From Erigeron canadensis (lineage: Eukaryota > Streptophyta > Magnoliopsida > Asterales > Asteraceae), in contig NC_057769.1 in assembly GCF_010389155.1 (NCBI RefSeq), forward strand, positions 25,730,735 through 25,794,734: 64,000 nt of DNA, given 5' to 3'. A program made the position numbers and the translations under genes. The notes beneath the pieces were generated by a model. It had not been told where the DNA came from, ran no database searches, and was given only the letters and a program-made list of their open reading frames with translations. How positions within the stretch are numbered: the first letter of the stretch is position 1; every line of letters starts with the position of its first letter. This document shows positions 11,128 to 24,926 of the stretch, piece by piece.

Positions 11128-13925
11128 GGGGAAATAGAAACCTCAAGAATCAGGTATCTTCAATTCTTTCTTTTCTTTGTTTCTTTTTTTGATTAATCTG
11201 TCTGAATCTTTATTAGTAAAAAAAATATATATAAAATAAAAATTCACACAAGTGTGTAAATGGATAACTGACCCAAAAATGATGGGTCTGATGGCTAATC
11301 GTGACACTATGGCGTTAAAAGGAGATGGCGCGGGATTTGAACCTTAGACCTCTGTTTTTATGTTTCTACTGGGCGAACTTGGTTTTTGTGGTTTGACTTT
11401 TTTGAAGTCAAATGAGCTGCCTATGATGTACAAAATTATGTGAATTTGCTATATGTTTAAGTACTTGAAGTTTTTGATAATGTTAGTAGTACAAAAAATG
11501 ATGGGGTTTATAGTATTTCTGGAAAGCTTGTTATGGTTTAGTTCCTAATTGAAGTTATTAATAACTTTGTTTGACTATTAAAAGTCAAAACATACTCCCT
11601 ACTGCTGAAGCTAGTATTTGATGTAATTTAGTTCAAAGTTCTAGGGGTTGGCCTAATACTGATTTTGAAGTGTGGATTTTATGTTAGAAATGACTCGACA
11701 CAATCCGAGTGTCTTATCTTGAATGTCTCTTGTATTGCATAAGGTTTGGATTGCCGAATCTCATCCTTGTATATCAGCAAACCACATGGGGATTTGGCCC
11801 TTGGATTTAGGATTTTAGGTTTCACTTATGGTTTAACATGCATCAAAACCACCAATTCGATGGAGAATCAGCCGAGATGTTCTAATGTGGAGAAAAAGAA
11901 GTTGTAACTAGATTCCCATGTATCCCTGGGTAGTGAGTAGGCTAACTCAACCTATGTTTTCTCGTTGTAGCCATTTCGGTTAACTTTTTAAAGGCAACAA
12001 CAACGATGGGGCTTCTTGTGACAAACTCATCTTCACGTTTGATGACATTCTTGACTGACTTAGTGATTAGCATGTGACCAAACTAAGCAGAATCTTGAGT
12101 CTCGAAAGAGTTGGAAATGGGTTGTTTATTAACATTCTTGGGGAGTAAGTGTAAGTCTACTGTTTGGGAACTTGTGAGGAAGATTTTTTGTATTGGTACT
12201 TTCTATATGTAATGCTGCAAGATATACTTATCATTGTACGTAAGTAGTCATTTGTTCACAAGATATATTTGTCCTCGTACGTGAGTAGTCGTTAGTTCAT
12301 TTTCATGTTGATGCCGAGCTTGCTCTTTGGAAGTTAATGTTGCTCTGGTACAACCTTTTGGTTGCCATAACTAGGCATAGTTTGTTGCATGTTGTTTGTT
12401 TAGTACAAAGGTTGAGGAGCTATGGTTTGTCATAGGTCCCTCTTGGGAATCAGTAACCATAAGTTTTTCATGATTTCAACTTGTTGACAAGATCAGTTTC
12501 TTTTAATGCTCACATCTAATGGTAGAAGTTCCCATCTTGGCTATCGTTTGCAGTTCATTTTCCTCCACCATGCATTTTGCTATATCAGAATCAAATGTTT
12601 GGTGGCTCACATTTCTTGTACATATGATAAATTTAAATCTTTCACATTACTTCCAAATTTCCTTTCATGTAGGAGTCAAAAGGTATAGACCCATTTCTTG
12701 TTAATATGAATATATGATGAATCCAAGTCTTTGCTTTATCCATGTAGTTACACATGTATATGCATTAGCCTCTGAGCGTCAGAGTCTGACGTGATCAGAA
12801 CCATTGTGAGGAATGGCTGATTATTTTGGGGATAAAGTTTACCTATGTATAATAAGTTAGTCTCATGTTCTTCGAATCGAGATTTGAGTTGTTTCCTTCA
12901 AATCTGTATCATGGTTGTTGGGTATTAAATCTATTATTGCGTAGACGACACTAATCCTTCATCCCATAAATCATCAGAAACTCATTCGAAATTTCAGGAC
13001 ATGACTCAAATCTAACACACTTTGAAAGGGGAGCCCGTTGTATGCCTCTTACATTTGCATACTGTGTTAGATATACTTCTCTAAAACGTGTTTGATCTCC
13101 TTTGAAAGCTTGTAGGTGCACGGTCGAAATGGAAATGTCAGAGGCATATAACGCAATTGGATTTGTCTGTCTTCTTGCTGTCCTGCTCACCCTTGTGTCT
13201 GGTCTGGCAGAACATGAAAGGGGCAGGGGAGGGCCTTGGCCCCTCCAATAATTTTGCTCAGTCATAATCATGAACTGGTTTATAAAATAAGAAACCTATA
13301 AATTCAAGATCACATTAGGTCATTAGCATAAGACCATGTAGCTGATATGTTAACATGAAATTGAACAACGGTTCTTGCATGTTTCCTTTTCTGGTTGACA
13401 TGAAAAAGATTTGTTTCCATTAAATATGTTGCTAAGCTATGCCGTCTTGCTGTGAATCAGTATTTGTCTTGTTTCCTTTACTCTATTTTCCTTTTTTTTT
13501 TTATTTTGTTTTAACACTTACTTTGTAGGGACTACTTGTCCAAGCGGCATGGACATGAAGATCAAGAAGCGAAGCAGAAAAGACCAAATAAGAAATCATG
13601 GAAACAGAGGACGGATATGTACATGAGACCATTTCAACGAAACGTTTTCTTTTCAAAAAGATTCATTCATGCAAAAGTGATGCATACAGGTACTAGCAAA
13701 GTGGTATCGGTGGCCACCACAAATTCAAAGGAATTAAGAAACACTTTGCCATCATGGATAGACAATGAGGCTTGCAGAGTCATTGGGAGGTTTAAAGCCG
13801 AGAGATCAAAAGAAGCAGATGTGTTTGCAGTTGCTTTTGAAGCAAAAAAGAACGAACGAATTGAAGACAGGCTCGCTATTGTTCTTGATACCATCAAGGA
13901 TACTTATTGTTTGAAATCTTTATAA
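11128..13925 (+). pseudogene. Broken tandem duplicate of the L18 gene
   Basis: The duplication begins within the last bases of exon 1 (AACCTCAAGAATCAG then the GTATCT donor at about 11150). It keeps recognisable stretches of the parental intron, lengthened to about 2.4 kb, and resumes with exon 2 at 13529. Exon 2 is damaged: CGA became TGA at 13556-13558, two bases are lost in the next lysine/arginine run near 13576, and the C-terminal NGIIFV codons are replaced after a small deletion. The transit-peptide exon is missing. Between the breaks the frame is open from FSKRFIHAKVMHTGTSKV to the end, so decay is recent or the fragment may still be transcribed. It is unlikely to make a working ribosomal protein. 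Confidence 0.8.
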
Positions 13926-14278
13926 TTAGATACTTGCATGATCATAGCTGACATTCTATGTTCAAACTCTCAGATCCTGGAAATTCTAGTGTTTCTTTCT
14001 TTTTTTTCTTTTTTTCTAAAAATGTGTGTTTTAAATAATATATAATTTTGAAAATTAAGAAACAATAAAGTATCCAGTTATACATAATTATACGAGGATA
14101 GATTACCCTACACCTGCTAAAGCTTAGCAGCCGATGAACACGACTGCTACGGCCTGATTTGATTTAGTTAGTGTTAGACTACCTAAAGTTATATGTCAAG
14201 TACGAATAATCTAGATATTTTTAGATAGATGAAAATTATTAGTCGATGTTTGCCGCATGATTAATACAAACCTCTTTC
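13926..14278. other. Intergenic between L18 duplicate and UMP-CMP kinase
   Basis: AT-rich DNA with no gene recognised. It separates two genes facing each other, so it likely holds the end of the L18-duplicate transcript. Confidence 0.35.
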
Positions 14279-14406
14279 GGTCGTATACACATTAAATGCA
14301 AATCAAACTTTAAGTTGACCTTAAGTTGAGGTGAACCATTATGGTCGTATACACATTAAATGCAAATCAAACTTTAAGTTGACCTTAAGTTGAGGTGAAC
14401 CATTAT
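14279..14406. repeat. Perfect 64-bp tandem duplication
   Basis: Two head-to-tail copies of a 64-base unit (14279-14342 and 14343-14406) start GGTCGTATACACATT and end GAACCATTAT. I see no difference between them, so the duplication is very young or is an assembly artefact. It lies downstream of the kinase gene, outside coding sequence. Confidence 0.9.
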
Positions 14407-14779
14407 AGGTTCGCTGTAAAAATAAAGTTAGGTTCTACAATTGTTTCACCAGATTAAACAACCGTCGCTCTCAAAGTGTTTCTAATATCATCAAAAACGT
14501 ACGCGTAAATATATATAAACTTTCGATTATCAAGAACAATCAATCATATAGATGTAAAATATTACTGTTACAACTCATCATGTAATCCTTTTGACAAGTA
14601 AAAATAACCATTATACATATAAACTATATTCATACATGATCATTCGGGCATATAATGCATGGAATGAATCAAGTATGATTAATTGGAGGAATCTTAAACT
14701 AAATCACAATAATCCCTCATGTTACAATAATTGTTTGTCTCAATGCAAAACCTTTCAGAGATTGTAATAAAGACAATAC

Positions 14780-16167
<1,388 letters not shown>

Positions 16168-16560
16168 GAGTCTGAGCTAGCGTCTGTTTAACTTAATTCT
16201 GCATTAAATCGGACAATGGTTATACATATGATATCAGTGTGACATGTTAACGATACTGCTACATATGATGTAGCAAAAGGGCCTTTTATAACATTCGTAA
16301 AATCAAATAGATATGAAGAATATCAAAACAACCTATGAAGAAACCAAAGGGCCTTGCTCTACAAGATATCAAAGTGACTCACCAACGAAGAAGTTTTTGC
16401 CAGTGGATTCAAGTCCCACCCGAACAAATGTGTTAAATTAATTCCGTACAATCGAGGAAAAAAATTTGGCCGGATACTAGGTGAGTAATTGGTTTTGGGG
16501 TGTAGGCCTATCCGATTTATGCATAAGAGGATACTGGTCAAAAACAGTCAAAAGTAATCA

Positions 16561-16593
<33 letters not shown>

Positions 16594-17548
16594 TTTGCAA
16601 AATCATTTACTTACACAGAAGGGTTAAAGTTGGCCACTAACATTAATATGGTTGAATATTGGTTAACACATAAAGTCGACAAATTCACTAGATTCGCGTT
16701 CGTACATCTCAAATAGGTGTGGATAAAATGGATGCAGATCTTCAGAAATGCATAAAAATGGAATAAACCCATAGATCCACCATTACATATACAAAGCTCG
16801 GACGGACTTGTATCTAATTAGGATCTTGACCCATTTAACAGGAGGGACCGAAAGTCATGAGACCAAAAAAATAACACTAGGGAAAATACTCAGAGGGTGC
16901 AAAAGTCACGGAATCTAGAAATAACACTAAGTTTTCAGACGCATAACGGATAAAACTACACTGCTAAATGGAAAAACGGAGGGGTCCCGATTTATATGCA
17001 TTTCTAAAAATGTGCATCTAAGCCACCTCACAAATATATATATATATACATTGTATAAATGTGAACCTAGTAAATTTTGTCATCTATACATTCGGCGAAT
17101 ATGTTACGTTCGAAGAGATCCACATCAAAATTTCAAAGGGGGATCAATCAAAACACAAACATTCAACATCAGACAGTCAGATCCGACACAAGATCGTGTA
17201 CCCCATTTAACATAAAACATACATTTACATCTAATCCTGGACTAAACTTATAGATCAACATACTCGAATATATTTAACCAACAAATATTCATATTTATTA
17301 AATCAAATCAAGGAAAAACTAAATTATAAATAGGCAAAAAAAAATTTATCGTTAGATCAAATAAAAGGAATAACACATATGGATGTGACATATTAAAATG
17401 AATATGTGTATGTAATTAGTTTGTTTATATAAATAGAAAAAAAGAAAACATTAAATGAGACATAAGTTGTATGAGATTTATATAAAACAAGACAAGATCA
17501 TATGATTAGACCGAAACAACACAATAAGAATAAGAATGAAAATATTAC

Positions 17549-17633
17549 CGATTTGAAGAAAAAAAGACGTTAGCAACTTTGAAAGAAAATTTTGGATCTG
17601 ACAAATTTTTTGCTGATTTTTCGCTCGTTTTAT
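17549..17633 (-). promoter_or_regulatory. TATA box and 5' leader exon of the kinase gene
   Basis: Read on the minus strand, TATAAA at 17633-17628 is followed about 80 bases on by a GTAATA splice donor at 17548. An acceptor, CAG, lies just before the kinase ATG near 16172. This layout suggests a leader exon of about 50 bases (roughly 17600-17549) and a 1.4-kb 5' UTR intron, common in plant housekeeping genes. A long T run lies inside the intron at about 16570-16596. Confidence 0.5.
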
Positions 17634-17649
17634 AGGGACGGATTTTTTT

Positions 17650-18689
17650 GGACCGCGTTTTTTTTATTGTGTAACCGACACCTCTCGCTCCGTTTTTTGG
17701 GATCTTCTACTCACTTTTTCTATTTCCTTTTTCTTTTCTTTATCGACGAAGGTTAATTAAGGGAGAAGTGTTAGACTTACACAAGCGATTTAGCATATTA
17801 TAAACAATACTAGATTTTAGACCCGTGTTCAACATTGGACGTGAGATTTATTATCAATATTAGATTTTTATACATTTAATTCATAAAAAATTATAATTTT
17901 GAAGATATACAGTTCTAAGTGTTATACTTTGCAAGTTGTAGTACAATGTTCGTCATTGTCATTATTAGCCAATGCATATTGATGGCATTGTTTGTCGTAG
18001 TCATTCCACAAGGCATATGCTACAATAATTTCTCTATTATATAATTTTTTGAAACCAATTGTACTCATAATGTGATATTATTATGAAATATTATTAAGAA
18101 TTAAAATATAAACTGTACTTGACATTCAAGTATATGTGTTTGATTTTGATACGACTCATAACATGAATATGTTTATTTTCAATCACTGTCCTATGATAAT
18201 TAGATAACAATTAGGATTGTTTTCATATTGTTTGATTACAAATAGGACTTTTGATTTGAGTAACAATTGTAACTTTAAAAAATTAAATATAAATACTTTT
18301 TGTAACGTTTTTAAAAAATTTAAGAAAAACTTCTCAAATTGATGACTAAAAATAAATATAACTTAAGTATTTAGGGGTAAAAAGTGTTAATTATTGATGA
18401 AAAACAAATAAGTGTAAATTAATAAGACTTTTTTTACAAATTAATATAAATACCAATATAATAATATATTTGGATAATGATTATTAGGATTTTTAATTTA
18501 TAGTTAATCTAAATGATGACATAAGCGAGGGTCAATTTGATAAAATTGAGCGATTTGATTGGTTAATAAGTCATTACTTCAACTGTCTTATAGTATATAT
18601 GAAGATGAAGATTATATTATTTACAAATATATATGGACCAATAAAAAATGGAACAATGAAAAAACCAAAATAATTCGATTGGTTTATAT
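17650..18689. other. Intergenic AT-rich DNA upstream of the kinase
   Basis: The first 120 bases may belong to the kinase promoter. The rest is AT-rich with no recognised gene or repeat boundary. Confidence 0.35.
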
Positions 18690-19018
18690 TATATATATAG
18701 CATTGTACCCGCGCGATGCGGCGGTGGTCGTGACAGCGACGGTGTGGTGGTGGAGGCGAGTGTTGGTGGTGGATGCGACGTCGAGTGCCGTAGATAATTC
18801 ATATAAAAGTAATTGATTTAAAAGGTTAATGAAGATATTTTAGAAAATCAAAGGATTGATAGTGTAATTTAATTATTAATGTTAAGAGAATAGTGTATGT
18901 GAAAATATATTAAAGGGTTGTAGCCTTGTAGGTGAAAATATTACATAGGAGGGCATTTTAGACATTTCCCCCATGTAACTTTCAACATGGGGGTATTTTC
19001 TTTAATATAGAGTATAGA
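18690..19018 (-). mobile_element. Helitron-like non-autonomous repeat, copy a
   Basis: On the minus strand it starts near TAATCTATACTCTATATTAAAG and ends with a GC hairpin (GCCGCATCGCGCGG), then GTACAATGCTAT. A TC...-start, a 3' hairpin and a CTRR-like end are the Helitron pattern; here the end is CTAT. No coding sequence is supported. The hairpin is followed inward by a GGTGG-rich stretch shared with other copies. Confidence 0.45.
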
Positions 19019-19402
19019 TTAATGGCTACCACAACTAAGAGAAAAAAAATAATTTTAACTATTGATCTAAACCATTAAAATTGATAATCAAAACAATCTT
19101 AACCCTTAAAATTAAAAGTCAACTTAGTTATTTTATATATGGTAACCATTTAAATACTATTTAATCTACACTTTTTGAATCATGAATACTATATACAAAT
19201 AAGTTACTTACCTACGTACAATTAGCAAATTTTTATGTTTTATATTTTTATATAGAACGACACGTACAAATTACCAATGGATTGAAAATATTTTGAAGTT
19301 CGACAGTTTAGAGTGAATCGAACACTTTAAAATATTGCAAACAACCTTATGTGTGATATGTATATTGAACATTTGAGTTTCATGCTAACCGAGAGATTAT
19401 AT

Positions 19403-19790
19403 GTATTATACGAGTGGTGTACCCTTACAATGCAGTGGTGGTGGTAGCGATGGGTGGTGGTGACGGTAACGTGTGGTTATTAATGTAAAAGTAATTGATG
19501 TAAAAGGAGGTAATGTATTTATTTTAAGGATTAAAGTAAAAAAATGTATATTGTAAATAAATTTCATTAAGAATACTATAGGTATATTAACTGAAAATAT
19601 ATTTAAATTAGTGGGAAAAAAAGATAGTTTGGATCGATAGGGTTGAAAAATAGTTTAGAGATTTTTTAGGTTAGATGTAGTGTGTGAGTTAAGAATGTGT
19701 TGAAAATTAAGGGTAGTTTAAGTACTTTGAAGATTGAAAGTTAAAAAAAAAAAAAAAAAGGAGGAGGCCAGTTTGTTTTATAAAGGAAAA
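19403..19790 (-). mobile_element. Helitron-like repeat, copy b
   Basis: Begins (plus strand) with TATACGAGTGGTGTACCC and a GGTGGTGG-rich segment and ends near a long A run and GTTTGTTTTATAAAGG. It is closely similar along its length to copy c, 100 bases further right. Its terminal hairpin is decayed. Confidence 0.4.
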
Positions 19791-19895
19791 AAGATAATTA
19801 TATAATACAGATTGTCCATATTTCAAAAAGAAAAAAAAGTTATAAAAATATGTATGGTGAACATTTGGAATTCTTGCTAAACTAGAGATTATATG

Positions 19896-20262
19896 TAGTA
19901 TACGAGTGGCGTATTGGCACAATGCGGCTATTGCGCCAGCGGCGATGACGGTAACGTATGGTAATTATTGTACAAATAATTGATGTAAAATAAGGTAGTG
20001 TAGTTATTTTAACGGTTAAAAAATGTATATTGTAAATAAATTTCATTAAGAATACTATATGTATATTAGTTGAAAATATGTTTAAGTTAGTGAAAAAAGA
20101 TCGAGATAGTTTGGATTGATAGGATTGGAAAATATTTTAGAGATGTTTTAGGTAGATGTAGTGTGTCAGTTGAGAATATGTCAAAAATTGAGGGTATTTT
20201 AAGTATTTTAAAGATAGAAATTAAAAAAAAAAGTATTAGTTTGTTTTATAAAAGATTTTATT
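19896..20262 (-). mobile_element. Helitron-like repeat, copy c
   Basis: Direct repeat of copy b, sharing TATACGAGTGGCGTA at the left, the central AAATTTCATTAAGAATACTA, and GTTTGTTTTATAAAAG at the right. Copies b and c share the same orientation, separated by about 100 bases of unrelated AT-rich DNA. Confidence 0.42.
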
Positions 20263-20810
20263 TACAAACTCAAATATGATTATTGGTTAACACAAAAGTT
20301 ATTTGTCAACAATCCATAATATGTGTTTCAATTTAAATTACAACATAATTTAATGTGTAACGAATATATTTACAACCTAAAATCGTACACCTGTAATGCG
20401 TAAGATGGTGAATGGTTTATCAAAAGATTTTAATTTAGCCTTAAATCAAATATTAAAAATATACTTAATAAATTTTTATCCATGAAAAGGGTGAAGGTGA
20501 CGATAATCGACTTCACCGGTTGTCGTTTTTAAAAGTTCTAAGTGTAAATAACTTTACCGACCCTTTTCTTCTCTCAGTTTTTTATTTATTTTAACGATGA
20601 GGTTGATTGTAATGGGTTTTTGGATGATGTTAAGTTAGTAGACAATAACATCACTAAGATAAATGAGCAAGTATGTATTTAGAAGTATTATATATTTATT
20701 TGAAAATCTAGAACTTTTGATTTCAGGAATCTTATGTTTGGGTGTTTAACGTTTTATGTTATCCATCACTAATAAAAGTAGAATATGTGTACTTTTGTTA
20801 TTATTACATA
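20263..20810. other. Intergenic AT-rich DNA
   Basis: No gene or clear repeat boundary. A short GC-richer island around 20485-20530 has no supported coding potential. Confidence 0.3.
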
Positions 20811-21148
20811 CTAGCATAGTGTCTACGCAAATGCGACGTCGGTGATGAAAATGCGGTGGTGACTGGTGTCGCCGGCGACTAATAGTGGGGACAACAAGTA
20901 ATGTAGTCTATTGATGTAATTAATATGGTGGTTAGTGAAGTTATTTTAAAACTTGAAGGACTGACGGTGTAATTTATTTCATTAAGGGTATTTTAAATGT
21001 ATTAGTGGAGATAATTAAATTAACGAATAAATAGAGGATGATTTAGAAGAACAGTAAGGGGTATTATTGTCATATTTCATAGAGTAATTTCAACACTTCC
21101 ATAAATAAAAGAGACTATTCTTTTTATATGTAGGTATAGATATAGATA
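20811..21148 (-). mobile_element. Helitron-like repeat, copy d, with CTAG end
   Basis: Read on the minus strand, it begins A|TCTATATCTATACC, has a GC-rich hairpin region near its end (GTCGCATTTGCGTAGAC), and stops at CTAG followed by T. TC start, CTAG end and insertion between A and T are the classic Helitron signature, making this the best-supported copy of the group. No protein is encoded. Confidence 0.55.
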
Positions 21149-21177
21149 GAGTTTAACATGTTTCGTGTACATTTAAC

Positions 21178-21212
<35 letters not shown>

Positions 21213-21227
21213 ATGTTGGAGACTCTT

Positions 21228-21572
21228 ATTTTGAGAACTAATTTTTTTGTAAGAACCGTGAGAAATCCTAGATTTCATATTGAATCACATGTTTTTTTGT
21301 TGTTCATTCACATGTGAAACATTATAAAAATATATGTTGTAGAAGAATTTTTTTTAAAACCTCATATACAGCCGTTTATCACTTGTGAATAAAAAACGTG
21401 AAAAAATTCATTCACAAGCTCACAAAAGGCTACTTTGAAGGTTTCTTAAAAAAGTTTTTTTACAACATTAAATTTTTATAGCATTTCACATGTGAATGAA
21501 CAAAAAATTCATGTGAACATGTATATTATTTATGAGTTCTCATGCTTAAAAAAAACGGTTCTCAAAATAAGG
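21228..21572. mobile_element. Foldback MITE (about 345 bp)
   Basis: The left end CTTATTTTGAGAAC and right end GTTCTCAAAATAAGG are inverted repeats. The inner arms also pair, for example TTCACATGTGAAACATTATA with the counterpart near 21480-21496. A GT microsatellite (about 21189-21212) lies just outside the left end and a TA run just outside the right end. It has no coding capacity. Confidence 0.65.
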
Positions 21573-21610
21573 AATATATATATATATATATATATATAGG
21601 GGTAGGTTAT

Positions 21611-22117
21611 TTATAGTACATGTGTAAGTTAACTTACACACTTCTTCTTCCTTCTTCCTTCCATCTCCGACCACCACCATGATTATCCGGCGACGGCGAC
21701 CATCTCCGGCGAGACTTACACATGTGTAAGTTAACTCTCCGGCGAGAATCAGGTTCGTTTTCGGGTGGATACGGTACGGGCCAGAGGCCCTTATCCGTTC
21801 TAAACTGACCGTTAAAGGACGCATATGGGAATCGTATGGATTTGATGGGCGGCGATCCAAGAGATGCTGACGATTTGCTACGGTACGGCCGAAGCCCTTG
21901 CGGCCCGGCGTCGGCGCCGTGGTTGGGGTGGTCGGAGATGATGGTGGCTGGTGGTGGTTGTCTCGCGAAGGAAAAAACCTAGAAGTTTTAAGCCCTAAAA
22001 TGCTAAAAAAGTTGTACTTACACATGTGTAAGTCTCGCCGGAGGATCATGGTGGTGGTCAGAGATGAAAGAAAGAAGGAAGAAGAAGTGTGTAAGTTAAC
22101 TTATACATGTACTATAA
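21611..22117. mobile_element. Inverted-repeat element with a GC-rich core
   Basis: Left arm (21611-about 21740) and right arm (about 22015-22117) are inverted copies: both carry GTGTAAGTTAAC, a CTTCTTCC tract, ACCACCACCATGAT and CTTACACATGTGTAAG. The arms enclose a roughly 270-base GC-rich core, including CGGTACGGG and GGCCCGGCG words, that stands out from the AT-rich surroundings. A 167-codon open frame crosses the element on the minus strand but resembles no family I know. The core may be a captured gene fragment, as in Pack-MULEs; no target duplication was found. Confidence 0.55.
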
Positions 22118-22253
22118 AAAGTACATGTACTACAAGTAACTTTCATATATATATATGGGGGAAGGAATATGGGCTGTTAAGCACCCAACTTGGTTGAAAA
22201 ATCCCTCACATACCAATATTTTAATATTTTGAATAAATGTTTGGCCCCCCATG

Positions 22254-22402
22254 ATTTTTAATATTTAAAAAAGTTTCTTCTACAACATATTTTTTTATAT
22301 CATTTCAAATGTGAATGGACAAAAAAAAAACATATAATCCAATATATAATTTGATATATCTCATGGTTTTTAAAAAAAATGGTTCTCAAAATAAGGAAAG
22401 TT
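22254..22402. mobile_element. Half copy of the 21228 MITE
   Basis: Repeats the right half of the MITE at 21228-21572: a TTCTACAACAT stretch, then CATTTCAAATGTGAATG, and the end GGTTCTCAAAATAAGGA. The left half is absent. Together the copies bracket the inverted-repeat element at 21611. Confidence 0.55.
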
Positions 22403-22716
22403 ATATATATATTGTTTCTAACCTGGTCAACGACCGGGTATAGATCTAGTTGATATTTGTTTGTAAGTATTTATTTGTAATGTAGCATTTCTCTATTTAA
22501 AAACAGTCTTCCTATATGTAGATTAACGTAAAATTGTCTACATTTTATGTGTTGTTACAAAGAAATCTTAGGTTTCAATTTTAAAAGATAAAATATAATA
22601 AAAAACTTAGGAAACAATTCGAAAATGTTCACGTACTAATTATTCAAATTATATTGAGTGTTACTGAACAATTCATAAACCATTTAGTAAAAAGTTTAAA
22701 AATTTCATTAATTTAA

Positions 22717-23857
22717 AAGTTAATTACAAAATTGGTACCTAAACTATTCACCATATGGCACAAATCATACCCAGGGTTTATTAATTACGCCCGTCATACC
22801 CAAACTTACCACTTTTTCACTCGGACCATACCTGGACCAAACGTCCGTTAGTTGTGATGTTAAGTGCCCCATGTACAGGTATGAAATCTGTAATTTTCAT
22901 TATACTTTAGGTACCACTTTTGTAATTTACTCTTATTATTAATATTTTAGTTTATAAACTATATTTTATCAATTAGTATTATTTAATAAAAATTAATATT
23001 TCTAATGACTATTATTTAGTAATATATTATAACTTTTTAAAAATTTATTAATATTTTATAGATATTTATTTTTAAAAAAAATTTACTTTTATTTTATGAA
23101 ATAATATTTAATTTTTATAAAAGATTCTTTCTATTCTATAATAGTTATTAATTTTTATAGAAGAATGTATTTATTGAAAACAATAAATATATTGAATTAT
23201 AGATCCATGATTATTTTGATAAATGCGTAATTTCATATTTATTTATTTTTCTTAGAAAAATTATTGCATGTTGATTGTGTAGGAATTAATGCGATACAAA
23301 AAATTAAGACATTTCCTCTAATTCATCTTTTTTTTTTAAAGAAGAAAATAAATCTTGAAATACATATCTATCAAGATCATTATAGATATACAATTCAATA
23401 TGAATTGTTTTTAATAAAATTTAAATATTAGAAAAATAATATCTTTTATAGACTAATAATAATTTTTTTTATAAAAATAAAATGTTATATTTTAAAACAA
23501 TATAAATATTTATAAAATATTAATAAATTTTCATAAAACTATAGTTTATTACTAAATAAATGTCGTTAAAAATATTATCTTTTATTAAATAATACTAATT
23601 GATAAAGTATAGTTTTATAAACTAAAATATTAATAATAATGGTAAATTACAAAAATGGTACCTGAAGTATAATGAAATTTACAAATTTCATGCCTGTACA
23701 TGGGGACACTTAACAGCACCAACTAACGGACGTTAGGTCCAAGTATCGTTTGAGTGAAAAAATGGTAAGTTTGGGTATGACGGACGTAATTAATAAACCC
23801 TGGGTATGATTTGTGCAATATGATAAATAGTTCAGGTACCATTTTTATAATTAACCC
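22717..23857. mobile_element. Mutator-like foldback element with 9-bp target duplication
   Basis: The direct repeat TTAATTTAA flanks the element perfectly (22708-22716 and 23858-23866); a 9-bp duplication is typical of Mutator-like elements. The ends (AAGTTAATTAC and, reversed, GGGTTAATTAT) begin an inverted repeat that continues inward: GGTACC, a CCCAGGGTTTATTAATTACG motif, AACTAACGGACGTT and the ATTATTAATATTTTAG stretch all appear in mirror order on the two sides. Almost the whole 1141 bp is palindromic around about 23290. No transposase is encoded. Confidence 0.8.
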
Positions 23858-23866
23858 TTAATTTAA

Positions 23867-24926
23867 TGAAATGAATTGACACAAATACAGCTCTCCTTAG
23901 ATTTTTGGTGCAGGGAGTTTTCATTTACTTTTTATACCAGCTAAGCAACTCGGGTTCAACCCGGGCATTGTAATCAAAATTTTAAAACCAAAAAAATGTA
24001 AAAGAATGTATGTAATTTTTCTTATCAATATATTATAACTTGATATGAAGATAGTGAATCGTCTAACACAATGATACGTAAAATAAGAGTACATGTTGCG
24101 TTAACAAAGTATAAAAAGACATTTCATAATATTTTATAGAAAAGATTAAGATTTATTTGTTTCAAATAAAAGATTAGGAATTTTAAATAAGCATTAAGTG
24201 AGATTTTTTTTTTGTGTCAAATATGACATCATAAATAAAAGAAAAAACTTTTTAAAAAATGTATAATCATGACACATCATAATCGTTCTAAAATACTTTT
24301 GAAAAACAATCCTTTTTTATTATATATATATATATATATATATATAAAGATTTGTATTTAAAATATTGTAAATTTCTTTTATAACATTGAATTTGAAATA
24401 TAAATAGTTCGTTTCTATATTTTTCAATACGTTTACAGTCTAGTAATCATATCAAACCTTAGGACCCAATTAACAACATTCTTTGAAATCACACCTCATT
24501 TTTGTGATTACCCGTGTAAACCACCTCACCTTCCCATCAAAATGTGATTTCACCCATAATCATAAATTCCAAAAAGCTAAAGTTAATGTAAGTATTTGAG
24601 ACTGTGTAATTATTACGTTTATATCAACAAAATAATCAAGTTAAATTGTTTTGTAAATAATCAGGTTTTACTCAAGATCTTGAGTACGATCTTTAGGGAT
24701 GGCAAATCTTGAGATTTTTTCCTCCGAATACTTGTAACAACCCATGGTCAACATCTCGTTGTTTAGGGTACATGCAAGCTTCACTATTATACAGTGAGAA
24801 TTCCCTAATGTTGCATACCGACTGAATGTTCGAAAAAATTGTTGGGTAATAAAGTGATTATTTGTGTTTTTCGAGGAAAAAAAAAGGCAATTTTGAAAAG
24901 GTGGATAAAGGGACGTCATTTTATGG
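23867..24926. other. Intergenic AT-rich DNA
   Basis: Contains a TA microsatellite near 24321-24346. The 99-codon frame on the minus strand at 24668-24967 has no supporting similarity. No gene recognised. Confidence 0.35.
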
